Positions 8,876-18,467 of a DNA stretch of 64,000 nt are shown here, one piece after another. Source of the DNA: Ancylobacter defluvii (GTDB taxonomy: Bacteria; Pseudomonadota; Alphaproteobacteria; Rhizobiales; Xanthobacteraceae); the NCBI RefSeq assembly GCF_018390605.1, contig NZ_JAHBGD010000024.1, positions 124,001-188,000 on the forward strand, written 5' to 3'. Below the pieces are notes generated by a model. It was not told the DNA's origin and did not search any database. It worked only from the letters and a program-made list of their open reading frames with translations. The translations under genes were made by a program, and so were the position numbers. The number at the start of each line of letters is the position of its first letter. Position 1 is the first letter of the stretch.

Positions 8876-9853
8876 TCAGCTGCCGCCGATGAGAATGCCG
8901 GTGGCGAGCACCAGCGCGCCGCCGATGACCACCTGCACCACCGCGCGCAGGAACGGCGTCTCCATATAGCGGTTCTGGATGAAGGCGATGACCCAGAGCT
9001 CAACGAACACCACCGCGACGGCGAGCAGGGTCGCGGTCCAGAAGTCCGGGATGAGATAGGGTAGCGCGTGGCCGAGGCCGCCAATGGCGGTCATCACCCC
9101 CGAGGCGAAGCCGCGCTTGATCGGCGAGCCGCGCCCGGAAATGACGCCATCGTCATGCGCCGCCTCGGTGAAGCCCATGGAGATGCCGGCGCCGAGGGCG
9201 GCGGCGAGACCGACCAGCAGCGTGGTTCCGGAATTCTGGGTGGCGAAGGCGGTGGCGAAGATCGGCGCCAGCGTCGAGACCGAGCCGTCCATCAACCCGG
9301 CGAGCCCCGGCTGCACCCAGGTGAGCACGAATTGCCGGCGCGCGCGCGCATCCTCCTCGACGCGGGCGCCGCCTTCCTTGTGGCTCGCCTCCAGATGCTC
9401 GGCGATGTCTAAATGCCGGCGCTCCTCGTGGGCGAGATCGCCGAGCAGCTTGCGGGTGGCGGCATCGGTGCTCGCCTGCGCGGCGCGGGCATAGAAGCCG
9501 GCGGCATCGTCCTCCATCTGCGCCGCCTCCCGGCGGATGCGCTCGATGCCGAGATTCTCCACCAGCCAGACCGGGCGGCGCGAATAATAGCCGGCAACAT
9601 GTTCGCGGCGAATCAGCGGGATGACGGTGCCGAAGCGCTGCTGGAACAGGGCGATGAGCCGCGCACGGTGGCCATCCTCCTCCGCCGCCATGGCGTCGAA
9701 GGTGGCAGCAGTGTCGGGAAAGTCGGCCCGCAGCCGCTCGGCATAGCTGGCGTAGATGCGTCCGTCATCCTCTTCAGAGGCGATGGCGAGGGCGAGTACC
9801 TCTTTCTCCGACAGATCCGAGAAGCGGCGGCGACCGGCGAGGCTGGCGAACAT
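8876..9853 (-). CDS. mbfA: Membrane-bound ferritin, iron exporter MbfA
   Basis: 325 aa with an N-terminal ferritin-like domain (about 15-165; diiron carboxylate motifs around ASEEDDGRIY, EEDGHR and AHEERRHLD) joined to a C-terminal VIT1/CCC1-type membrane domain (TMs from about residue 185 onward, with GLMDGSVSTLAPIFA and MGFTEAAHDDG). This is the layout of MbfA, an inner-membrane protein that lowers cellular iron in rhizobia and Agrobacterium. In those species it is repressed by Irr under low iron, and a matching box lies directly in front of this start. The ATG at 9853 fits the family N terminus. It is a single gene. Confidence 0.93.
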   Translation of the reverse strand: MFASLAGRRRFSDLSEKEVLALAIASEEDDGRIYASYAERLRADFPDTAATFDAMAAEEDGHRARLIALFQQRFGTVIPLIRREHVAGYYSRRPVWLVENLGIERIRREAAQMEDDAAGFYARAAQASTDAATRKLLGDLAHEERRHLDIAEHLEASHKEGGARVEEDARARRQFVLTWVQPGLAGLMDGSVSTLAPIFATAFATQNSGTTLLVGLAAALGAGISMGFTEAAHDDGVISGRGSPIKRGFASGVMTAIGGLGHALPYLIPDFWTATLLAVAVVFVELWVIAFIQNRYMETPFLRAVVQVVIGGALVLATGILIGGS

Positions 9854-9862
9854 GGCATACCT

Positions 9863-9883
9863 TTATTAGAATAATTCCAATAA
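9863..9883. promoter_or_regulatory. Irr-type iron control box (ICE) before mbfA
   Basis: An AT-rich near-palindrome with core TTAGAATAATTCCAA at 9866-9880, flanked by TTAT and TAA arms. It begins 10 bases upstream of the mbfA start codon. It resembles the Irr consensus of two TTTAGAA-like half sites in inverted order with 3 bases between. Repression of mbfA by Irr through such a box is established in related rhizobia; binding here is inferred. Confidence 0.75.
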
Positions 9884-10023
9884 TGTTTACTGCCTTGCAG
9901 CAGAACCGACAATGCGGGTGGTTACGGATCAAGCCGCCGGCCGTAAGCCTTTCGCCATGCGGCCTCCGGCGGAGCCACCGACAGCGCGCCGCCACGCGCA
10001 CCACCTGGATGTGATGCGGCAAT

Positions 10024-10049
10024 AATAGTTAGGTATTGACCTAACTATT
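10024..10049. promoter_or_regulatory. ArsR-type operator (perfect 11-bp arms)
   Basis: AATAGTTAGGT (10024-10034), four-base spacer ATTG, then the exact inverted copy ACCTAACTATT (10039-10049). It lies 21 bases before the ArsR gene start and covers the likely -35 element, the arrangement expected for autorepression by the ArsR-family product. Confidence 0.85.
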
Positions 10050-10064
10050 TACCTACCCTATCGT
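10036..10064 (+). promoter_or_regulatory. Predicted sigma-70 promoter of the arsR-SRPBCC operon
   Basis: TTGACC (10036-10041) is followed after 17 bases by TATCGT (10059-10064). The -35 lies inside the operator palindrome, so repressor binding would block polymerase. Transcription would start only a few bases before the ATG at 10071. Confidence 0.55.
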
Positions 10065-10070
10065 CAGGGC

Positions 10071-10415
10071 ATGAACATGACGCTGGCCGCTCTCGACGGC
10101 ACCTTTCGCGCCCTTGCCGATCCCACCCGTCGCGCCGTCGTGGAAGCGCTGGTGCGTGGACCGGCCTCGGTGAGCGACCTCGCCCGCCCTTTCGAGATGG
10201 CGCTGCCGAGCTTCCTCCAGCATCTCAAGGTGCTGGAGGACAGCGGCCTCGTCGCCACCCGCAAGATCGGCCGGGTGCGCACCTGCAGCCTGCGCGCCGA
10301 ACCACTGGCGGCCGCCGGCCACTGGCTCGACGCCCAGCGCCTGCTGTGGACGCAACGCCTCGACCAGCTCGACAGCCTGCTCCTGCACCTGAACAACCAA
10401 GAGGAAACGCGATGA
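10071..10415 (+). CDS. ArsR/SmtB-family repressor (SRPBCC-linked type)
   Basis: 114 aa winged helix-turn-helix protein with the typical start FRALADPTRRAVVEAL, then SVSDLARPFEMALPSFLQHLKVLEDSGLV as recognition helices and RKIGRVRTCSL as wing. No metal-binding cysteine cluster (CxC in helix 3) is present, so it is not a classical metal sensor. It belongs to the large group paired with activator-of-Hsp90-like SRPBCC genes, whose effector is mostly unknown. Its stop overlaps the start of the SRPBCC gene (ATGA). The palindrome in front of it makes autoregulation likely. Confidence 0.9.
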   Translation: MNMTLAALDGTFRALADPTRRAVVEALVRGPASVSDLARPFEMALPSFLQHLKVLEDSGLVATRKIGRVRTCSLRAEPLAAAGHWLDAQRLLWTQRLDQLDSLLLHLNNQEETR

Positions 10416-10894
10416 CCACAATGCCGAACAGTGTTTTCGACCCCTCGCTCGACCTGGAACTGCGGCGGGAGGTGGACGTGCCGCCGCAACTGGTGTGGCG
10501 CGCCTGGACCGAGCCGGAACTGCTGAAGCAGTGGTTCACCCCGGCGCCGTGGAAGACCACGGAATGCGAACTCGACCTGCGGCCCGGCGGCAAGTTCCGC
10601 ACCGTGATGCAGGGGCCGGAAGGAGAGGAGCATGACAGCACCGGCTGCGTGCTGTTCGTGATCCCGCAGAAGCTGCTGGTGTTCACCGACGCGCTCGGCC
10701 CCGGCTACCGTCCGAACGCCAGCGCCTTCATGAGCGCCTCGGTCGAGATCACCCCGACCGCCACCGGCACCCTCTATGTCGCCCGCGCCTTGCACAAGGA
10801 CGCGGAGGCGAAGCAGCAGCACGAGGAGATGGGCTTCCACCAGGGCTGGGCCACCGCGCTCGACCAGTTGGTGGCGCTGGTGAAGCGGTTGTAA
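10412..10894 (+). CDS. SRPBCC (AHSA1-type) domain protein
   Basis: 160 aa. The sequence has the START/SRPBCC helix-grip pattern: EVDVPPQLVWRAWTEPELLKQWFTPAPW at the start, DLRPGGKFRTVM in the sheet and GWATALDQLVALV as the final long helix. Such proteins bind hydrophobic ligands or act as small enzymes; the family is often called activator of Hsp90 ATPase 1-like without that function in bacteria. It is translationally coupled to the ArsR gene, so it is probably the main target of that repressor. The start is the ATG in the ATGA overlap. Confidence 0.9.
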   Translation: MTTMPNSVFDPSLDLELRREVDVPPQLVWRAWTEPELLKQWFTPAPWKTTECELDLRPGGKFRTVMQGPEGEEHDSTGCVLFVIPQKLLVFTDALGPGYRPNASAFMSASVEITPTATGTLYVARALHKDAEAKQQHEEMGFHQGWATALDQLVALVKRL

Positions 10895-10940
10895 GGGCAA
10901 CGCCGTCAGGGGGCGTGACCAAAGCCCGCTCACCCCGTCC

Positions 10941-10963
10941 CCCTCCCTGACAGGGAGAGGGAG
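10941..10963. repeat. REP-like palindromic sequence
   Basis: CTCCCTG and CAGGGAG arms around one base, within a C/G-rich context (CCCTCCCTGACAGGGAGAGG). Similar small palindromes are scattered between genes of many Hyphomicrobiales genomes. Only this copy is seen in the window. It may also work as a weak terminator for the SRPBCC gene. Confidence 0.45.
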
Positions 10964-11050
10964 CTCGGGCCGGGATGCCGGACCGAGGCAGAAGGGGGAA
11001 GCGGAATCCGGCGGCCAAGCTTGTACGGCGGACACCCGGCCCGGCCGGCG

Positions 11051-11488
11051 TCAGCTCGGATTATCCGGCTTGCCATCATCGTCCATGTCGGCATGGAACA
11101 CGTGCAGCACGTGATGGACGATGGGCGACAGCACCACGCCGGTCGCCAGCACGATGACGAGGCCGGAGAAGATGGCGTAGGAACCGGCGAACAGCTTGCC
11201 GGCATCGGTCTTCAGCTCCGCCACCGGCCCCATGCCGGACAGGATCATCGCGGCGTTGAGATAGGCATCGACCAAGCCCATGCCCTCGAAGCCGGCATAG
11301 CCGGCCATGCCGACCGCCAGCCCGAACAACATGATCGCGAACCAGATCGCGATCGCCGTGCCCAGACGGCCGAAGAACACGCGGCGCGTCGAGATCGGCC
11401 GGCCGAGACGGACGAAAAACGACAAAGGCGGCGTGGCAAGGCCCGTGGCCTCGACATTCGCCGCCTTCGGTATTTTCCTGCGCGCCAT
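11051..11488 (-). CDS. Two-helix channel-like membrane protein with atypical pore loop
   Basis: 145 aa. After a basic N terminus there is a first membrane helix (FGRLGTAIAIWFAIMLFGLAVG), a short re-entrant-looking region (MGLVDAYLNAAMILSGMGPV) and a second membrane helix (KLFAGSYAIFSGLVIVLATGVVL), followed by a HHVLHVFH stretch and an acidic tail. The order helix-pore-helix matches two-transmembrane potassium channels. The expected selectivity filter TVGYG is replaced by SGMGP, so it is either a channel with altered selectivity or a non-conducting relative. Start is the ATG at 11488. It is downstream of rpoD on neither transcript; rpoD ends 36 bases upstream in the same direction. Confidence 0.6.
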   Translation of the reverse strand: MARRKIPKAANVEATGLATPPLSFFVRLGRPISTRRVFFGRLGTAIAIWFAIMLFGLAVGMAGYAGFEGMGLVDAYLNAAMILSGMGPVAELKTDAGKLFAGSYAIFSGLVIVLATGVVLSPIVHHVLHVFHADMDDDGKPDNPS

Positions 11489-11523
11489 CGCCAGCTCTCC
11501 TCAAGCCAGCGCCGCGCCGCCGC

Positions 11524-13521
<1,998 letters not shown>

Positions 13522-13784
13522 GCGCGTGCTCCTTAGACCACCGGCGGCAAATGCCTCCGGTCAAAAGCGGCGGGCAAACCGCCGCCTGAACCAACGTCCC
13601 GCCTTCGGGAAAATGCGGGCCGACCTGCCGCGTTTACAGCCTGAACCGTAAACGTCCGCTTGCCTGTCCCGAACCCTCCCCCGCGCCGGCCGGGCGATAC
13701 CGGCGCGAAGATGATGCCGACGCAAACAGGGGCCTCTCGCGCCACGGCGCTTTCACGCTCGCGGGCGGGGGACCCTGAACCTTC

Positions 13785-15731
13785 TCACATCGACCGCCCC
13801 GATCGTCCGGAGGCGGCGCCGAACCCCTCTACCAAAGCTTCGGTCCCGTCAAGTGCCGCAAGCTGTCTTTGTACGTCGAGGAAACGAGCCCAGTTGAGTT
13901 CGTCGGGCTCCTCGGCGAGGCGTCTTTCCGCCTCCTTGATGTCCTTAGATAGAGCGTGAGCACGCCGGTGCAAGACCAGCCGCTGATGCCACCACAACTC
14001 GACATCGTTCGGCGCGGCATTGGCAAAGGCCGGCCAATCGTGCCGCGGCACCGCCTGCGCCGCGAGGCGGCGGGCGAGAGCGGCGAGCCCTTCCGCCTCG
14101 ATGCGGGCGGCGACGCTTTCCGCATCCTCGCAGCCCTCGATATGGGCGGCGAGCAGCACCTGGCGCAGCTGGTCGGCCTCCTTGTTGAGGAAAGGCAGTT
14201 CGGCGATGTCCTCCGCCGAACGGTCGAGCAGCCAGGGATGGTTCATCAGCGCGAAGAGCAGCAGCGCCTCGTTGCGCGGCACCGCACTGGCCGCCCCCTG
14301 GATCAGCGCCGAACGGCGGACCGCCTCGCCGGCGACCGCGTCGCGGGGCAAGGGGGCGCGATCACCCCAGCCACCGGCGCGCCCGCGGCCCGGCTTGCCC
14401 CTGCCCTGCCCCTGGCGACCCTCGCCGAACGGGCGACGCCCGCCTCCGGCCGAGACGAAGGCGGGAGCGAAAAGCCCGCGCAGGCGCTCCATCAAATCCG
14501 CGCGATAATGCTTGCGCACCGTCTCGTCGCCGATGAGGCGGACGATCTCGCCGATGCGCGCCTCCAGCGCCGCGCGACGCTCGGGCGTGTCGTAGGTGGC
14601 GTTCTCCAGCTCGCGCGACCACAGTACCTCGGCGAGCGGGCGGGCCTGCGCCAGCACCGCTTCCATCGCCTCGCGTCCGCCGGCGCGGATAAGGTCGTCG
14701 GGATCCTGCCCCTCGGGCAGCATGCCGAAGGACAGGCTGACGCCGGGCTTCAGGTGCGGCAGGGCAAGGTCCATCGCGCGCCAGGCGGCGCGGCGGCCGG
14801 CCTTGTCGCCGTCGAACAGCAGCAGCGGCTCCGGCGCCATCTTCCACAACAGCGCCAGCTGCTCCTCGGTGAGCGCGGTGCCGAGCGGGGCGACGGTGGC
14901 GGAAAAGCCGGCCTCGACCATGGCGATGACGTCGACATAGCCTTCGACCGCGATCACCGGCGCGCCCTTATGGGCGGCCGCGCGGGCCTGGAAGCCGTTA
15001 TAGAGCAGCGCCCCCTTGTGGAAGAGCGAGGTCTCCGGCGAATTGAGGTATTTCGCCGGGACGTCCTTCTCCAGCGCCCGTCCGCCGAAGGCGACCACGC
15101 GCCCGCGCAAATCGTGGATGGGGAACATCACGCGATCACGGAAACGGTCATAGGGGACCGGGATGTCGTCGGCGGCGATGAGCAGCCCGGCCTCGACCAT
15201 GTCCTCGACCGGGACGCCACGGGCGCCGAGCGCCTCTTTCAGCGCGAAGCGCTCCGGCAGCGCGTAGCCGATGCGGAAGCGCGCCTGCGTCGCCGGGCCG
15301 AGGCCGCGATCGGCGAGATAGCCGCGCCCCTTGGCGCCGGCGCGGCCCTGCAGCATCGCCTCATAATATTTGGCCGCGAGTTCCATCACCTCGTGCAGGG
15401 TCTTGCGGCGGACCTCCTTCGCCTCCTCCTCGCGGGAGGAAACCGGCATCGGCAGGCCGGCCATGTTGGCCAGCCGCTCCACCGCCTCCGGGAAGGCGAG
15501 GCCCTCGGTCTCGATCAGGAAATCGAACTGGTCGCCGTGCTTGCCGGAGGAGAAGCAGTGATAGAAGCCCTTCTGGTCGTTGACATAGAAGGACGGCGTC
15601 TTCTCGGCGTTAAAGGGGGAGAGACCGCGCCATTCCCGCCCCTGCTTCTTCAACTGCACACGCTTGCCCACCACCTCCGAGAGGGGGAGGCGTTGGCGGA
15701 TCTCGTCGAGGAACGACGGCGGAAAGCGCAT
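13785..15731 (-). CDS. dnaG: DNA primase DnaG
   Basis: 648 aa. The protein makes RNA primers at the replication fork together with the replicative helicase. It has an N-terminal zinc-ribbon-shaped domain (residues 1-100), a TOPRIM catalytic core (VIAVEGYVDVIAM with the acidic residues and LLFDGDKAGRRAA), and a C-terminal helicase-binding domain from about 480. The zinc-binding residues are mostly lost: by alignment to the E. coli residues C40, H43, C61 and C64 the positions are S38, N41, C59 and S62. The start is set at the MRFPPSFLDEIRQRL methionine (15731); an upstream in-frame ATG at 15776 adds 15 unlikely residues. A glycine/arginine-rich linker lies near residue 440. Confidence 0.97.
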   Translation of the reverse strand: MRFPPSFLDEIRQRLPLSEVVGKRVQLKKQGREWRGLSPFNAEKTPSFYVNDQKGFYHCFSSGKHGDQFDFLIETEGLAFPEAVERLANMAGLPMPVSSREEEAKEVRRKTLHEVMELAAKYYEAMLQGRAGAKGRGYLADRGLGPATQARFRIGYALPERFALKEALGARGVPVEDMVEAGLLIAADDIPVPYDRFRDRVMFPIHDLRGRVVAFGGRALEKDVPAKYLNSPETSLFHKGALLYNGFQARAAAHKGAPVIAVEGYVDVIAMVEAGFSATVAPLGTALTEEQLALLWKMAPEPLLLFDGDKAGRRAAWRAMDLALPHLKPGVSLSFGMLPEGQDPDDLIRAGGREAMEAVLAQARPLAEVLWSRELENATYDTPERRAALEARIGEIVRLIGDETVRKHYRADLMERLRGLFAPAFVSAGGGRRPFGEGRQGQGRGKPGRGRAGGWGDRAPLPRDAVAGEAVRRSALIQGAASAVPRNEALLLFALMNHPWLLDRSAEDIAELPFLNKEADQLRQVLLAAHIEGCEDAESVAARIEAEGLAALARRLAAQAVPRHDWPAFANAAPNDVELWWHQRLVLHRRAHALSKDIKEAERRLAEEPDELNWARFLDVQRQLAALDGTEALVEGFGAASGRSGRSM

Positions 15732-15902
15732 GAATGGATTCGAACCGGTGTTTCGCGGACGCCTAGCAACAGGCAAGAGCCGGGCCGAGTGACCTTATGG
15801 CGTTCCGGCGGAAGGGTCGAGCCGCCGGTGCGGCCCGTCGGCAGGCGCGAAAACCGCGCCCGCTATCCACATTATCCACCGTGGAAAAGAGTCGCGCAAC
15901 AC

Positions 15903-15918
15903 TCAACCAATCGGTTGA
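15903..15918. promoter_or_regulatory. ArsR operator copy 1
   Basis: TCAACC, spacer AATC, GGTTGA: a perfect 6-bp inverted repeat with four-base spacer. It overlaps the TTGACA -35 element of the second arsR gene. Confidence 0.8.
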
Positions 15919-15943
15919 CAATCTATCGCCGCCAGTAGATATT
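15915..15943 (+). promoter_or_regulatory. Promoter of second arsR-SRPBCC operon, probably leaderless
   Basis: TTGACA at 15915-15920 is a perfect -35 element. With 17 bases of spacing the -10 falls on GATATT at 15938-15943. A start of transcription about 7 bases later would coincide with the ATG at 15951, so the mRNA would have almost no leader. Confidence 0.6.
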
Positions 15944-15958
15944 CAACCGCATGGTTGA
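15943..15958. promoter_or_regulatory. ArsR operator copy 2, covering the start codon
   Basis: TCAACC, spacer GCAT, GGTTGA: the same 6-bp arms and 4-base spacer as copy 1. The centre is 40 bases from that of copy 1, close to four helical turns, and the repeat spans the ATG of the arsR gene. Confidence 0.8.
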
Positions 15959-16316
15959 GCAACTTCCCATATCCACCCCGTTGGACCTCGTGTTCCACGC
16001 CCTCGCCGATCCGACGCGCCGGGCGATGCTGCACGCGCTATCCAACGGAGAGCGCACGGTCGGCGAACTTGCCGAACCGTTCGCCATGTCGCTTGCCGGC
16101 GCCTCCAAGCACGTGAAGGCACTGGAGTCCGCCGGCCTGATCCGCCGCGAGGTGAAGGGGCGCCAGCATCTGTGCCGCCTCGATGCCGCCCGGCTCGCCG
16201 ACGCCGCCCAATGGCTCAGCTTCTACGAACGCTTCTGGACCGAACGCCTCAACGTCCTCGACGCCCTGCTGCGCCAGGAGGACGTCCAATCGGACACACA
16301 GGGAGACCAGAGATGA
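15951..16316 (+). CDS. ArsR/SmtB-family repressor, second copy
   Basis: 121 aa. It has the same family signature as the gene at 10071: FHALADPTRRAMLHAL, then TVGELAEPFAMSLAGASKHVKALESAGLI and wing residues RREVKGRQHLCRL. It lacks metal-sensing cysteines. Two identical-arm operators lie across its promoter and start codon. The stop codon overlaps the following SRPBCC gene (ATGA). It is only a paralogue of the first ArsR, since its operator sequence is different, so the two modules should be regulated independently. Confidence 0.92.
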   Translation: MVEQLPISTPLDLVFHALADPTRRAMLHALSNGERTVGELAEPFAMSLAGASKHVKALESAGLIRREVKGRQHLCRLDAARLADAAQWLSFYERFWTERLNVLDALLRQEDVQSDTQGDQR

Positions 16317-16891
16317 ACCAGCACGCCACCGCCCAAACCTCCGCCGGTGCCTTCGCCGCCGACGGGTACGGCACCCGCCTTTCCCCCGACACACTGCGCT
16401 TCGAGCGCCTGCTGCCCGGCCCGGTGGAACGGGTCTGGGCTTATCTCACCGAGCCGGAAAAGCGCCGCCGCTGGATGGCCGACGGCCCGATGGAACTCAC
16501 CCCCGGCGGCCAGGTCGATCTCGTCTTCCGCAATGGCGAGCTGAATGGCGGCCAGCCGACGCCGGAGCGCTTCGCCAAATATGATGGCGAGCACCACAAT
16601 CAGGGCATCGTGCTGGCCTGCGAGCCCAACCGGCTGCTGCGCTTCAGCTGGGATGGCTGCTCGGCCGGCGCCTCGGAAGTGACCTTCGAGCTTGCCCCGC
16701 GCGGCGAGAAGGTGCTGCTCACCGTCACCCACCAGCGTCTCGCCTCGCGCGACGCCATGCTCAGCGTAGCCGGCGGCTGGCACGCCCACCTCGCCCTGCT
16801 GGCTTCGGTACTGGAAGGCCACGAGCGCCCGGCGATCTGGCCGCTCATGTCGCGCTATGCCGACGAATACGAGGCGCGAATTCCCAAGTAA
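16313..16891 (+). CDS. SRPBCC (AHSA1-type) domain protein, second copy
   Basis: 192 aa. After an N-terminal extension of about 25 residues the helix-grip fold begins at LRFERLLPGPVERVWAYLTEPEKRRRWM, with LTPGGQVDLVFRNGEL in the sheet and a long C-terminal helix. GGGAGACC upstream of the ATG is a good ribosome site. Coupled to the ArsR gene by a 4-base overlap. Ligand or reaction is unknown; substrate-specific versions of this family act on aromatic compounds or bind lipids. Confidence 0.9.
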   Translation: MNQHATAQTSAGAFAADGYGTRLSPDTLRFERLLPGPVERVWAYLTEPEKRRRWMADGPMELTPGGQVDLVFRNGELNGGQPTPERFAKYDGEHHNQGIVLACEPNRLLRFSWDGCSAGASEVTFELAPRGEKVLLTVTHQRLASRDAMLSVAGGWHAHLALLASVLEGHERPAIWPLMSRYADEYEARIPK

Positions 16892-16949
16892 GGGTACCCG
16901 CCCGGTGAGGGTACCCGCGTCAGGCGGCGGGGGCGACGCTCAGCTTGCC

Positions 16950-17675
16950 CTAGACGCCGTGCCGGGCGATCAGCCCGGCGACGAAGCCGGAGGCCTTCGC
17001 CGCCTCGACGAAGCGGACGATCTCGCCCAGCGCCGTCGCCTTGGCCTTCGGCGTGCCGATGGCCTGCTGCACGGCGGCGTATTGGCCGGGCAGCAGCCGT
17101 CCGCCCGGCACGCGGGCGAGATCGGCGAGCAGGCCGGGACGCAGGCCGGCGAGCGCATCGCGCTTGTTGTCGATGAAGTCGGCCAGCGCCTCGGCCATGG
17201 TCTCGGAAGGCACCAGCGTCGCCTGGGCGATGTTGCGCTCCAGCCAGAGGCCGTAGGCGGTGCGCCGCGTCACGGCGATCTCGACGCCCGCCGCATCGAC
17301 CTCGGCTACCGATTGCAAGGGCGAGCCGGCCGGCACCAGATAGGTCGCCTCGATCTCGCAATAGGCCGGGGAGAAGGCGATCACCTCCGCCCGCTGCGGT
17401 TCGGCGCCGATATTGGCGATGTCCCATTCATCGCGCGCCGCCGCATCGGCGACGAGGCCGGGCGAGGCATAGGGCACCAGCTTCAGCACCACGCCGAGAT
17501 GCCCGGCGAAGGCCTGCGCCATGTCGGGCGACACGCCGACCGGATCACCCGCCTCGGTGCAGCCGGTGACCAGCAGGAAGTTCGACAGGTTGATGCCGGC
17601 GCGCAGCACCCCGCCGGGCGCCAGCAGGTCCCGCACCGCGGACGGTGGCGGGTCGAGATCGAGACGAAAGGTCAT
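16950..17675 (-). CDS. Family-3 solute-binding-like protein without signal peptide
   Basis: 241 aa that look like a periplasmic amino-acid binding protein: GVLRAGINLSNFLLV, GDPVGVSPDMAQAFAGHLGV, EWDIANIGAEPQRAEVIAFSPAYCEIEATYLVPA and VAVTRRTAYG-like strands. Two things are odd. The N terminus MTFRLDLDPPPSAVRDLL is not a signal peptide, so the protein should stay in the cytoplasm. No permease or ATPase gene is next to it. It may be a binding domain recruited for sensing or carrier use. The convergent SRPBCC gene ends 58 bases away. Confidence 0.75.
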   Translation of the reverse strand: MTFRLDLDPPPSAVRDLLAPGGVLRAGINLSNFLLVTGCTEAGDPVGVSPDMAQAFAGHLGVVLKLVPYASPGLVADAAARDEWDIANIGAEPQRAEVIAFSPAYCEIEATYLVPAGSPLQSVAEVDAAGVEIAVTRRTAYGLWLERNIAQATLVPSETMAEALADFIDNKRDALAGLRPGLLADLARVPGGRLLPGQYAAVQQAIGTPKAKATALGEIVRFVEAAKASGFVAGLIARHGV

Positions 17676-17747
17676 GAAAGCCTCCCGCCGGCTGGCAAGC
17701 GGTCCTTCAGGCCGGCAGGCGGGACGAGCCCGCCCGGCCGGTCCCGC

Positions 17748-18203
17748 TCACGCGGTCAGCAGCGTCTTCACCGCGCCGCTCGCCTTGCCGAAATCCATCA
17801 CGCCGGTGTAGCGCTCCTTCAGCGCCGCCATGGTGCGGCCCATGTCCTTGAGGCCATGGGCGTCGATCTCGGCGATCACCGCGGCAATGGCGGCCTGCGA
17901 TTCGGCCTCGCTCATCTGCGTCGGCAGGAACGACAGGATGACCTTGATCTCCTCGCGCTCCTGCGTCGCCAGATCGACGCGGCCGGCCTCCTCATAGACC
18001 TTGGCGGATTCCTCGCGCTGCTTGACCATCTTGGTGAGCAGGCCGAGCAGATCGTCGTCGGACAGCGGATCCTTGCCCTGGCCGCGCGCCTCGATGTCGC
18101 GATCCTTGATCGCCGCATTGATCAGGCGAAGCGTGCCCAGCCGCAGCTTGTCGCCGGCCTTCATCGATTCCTTGAGCGAAGTATTGATCTTCTCGCGCAG
18201 CAC
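17748..18203 (-). CDS. GatB/YqeY domain protein
   Basis: 151 aa, nearly all helix, with the YqeY pattern MLREKINTSLKESMKAGDKLRLGTLRLINAAI, EEIKVILSFLPTQMSE and VMDFGKASGAVKTLL. The domain is also found at the end of the GatB subunit of the tRNA-dependent amidotransferase, where it contacts tRNA. The function of the free form is not settled. It is divergent from carA, with 264 bases between. In many alphaproteobacteria the same YqeY-carA-dnaG-rpoD neighbourhood is kept, as here. Confidence 0.93.
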   Translation of the reverse strand: MLREKINTSLKESMKAGDKLRLGTLRLINAAIKDRDIEARGQGKDPLSDDDLLGLLTKMVKQREESAKVYEEAGRVDLATQEREEIKVILSFLPTQMSEAESQAAIAAVIAEIDAHGLKDMGRTMAALKERYTGVMDFGKASGAVKTLLTA

Positions 18204-18467
18204 GTCTGCCTCTCTTCACATCCTATGTCCGGGCGGCGGCGGCGACCGGTGTCGCGCCGCTCCGTCACGCCCGAAAAGCTTCGAAAAACTCCCACGGCCA
18301 CGATCGGCCGCCTGATTTCCGCCGCGCGGACCATCCATGGCAAATCTTGCATGGAAAGTCTTGCATGCAGCTCCGCGCTGCACGAAGAACCGATGCGCAG
18401 CGTTGCGGGCTGGCATAAGGCGCAGCAAGCGATTAATTAGGCCACACTTAACCGAGGAACAAGACAC

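Noticed and set aside
13956-15938. A 660-codon open frame on the plus strand opposite dnaG
   Set aside because: Antisense shadow of dnaG with no domain.
16896-16920. GGGTACCCGC repeated twice after the SRPBCC gene
   Set aside because: Short repeat without stem or T run; too weak to call a terminator or a mobile repeat.
18345-18367. TCTTGCATG repeated twice before carA as an operator
   Set aside because: Only 9 bases and no symmetry; it may be chance. Not listed as a feature.
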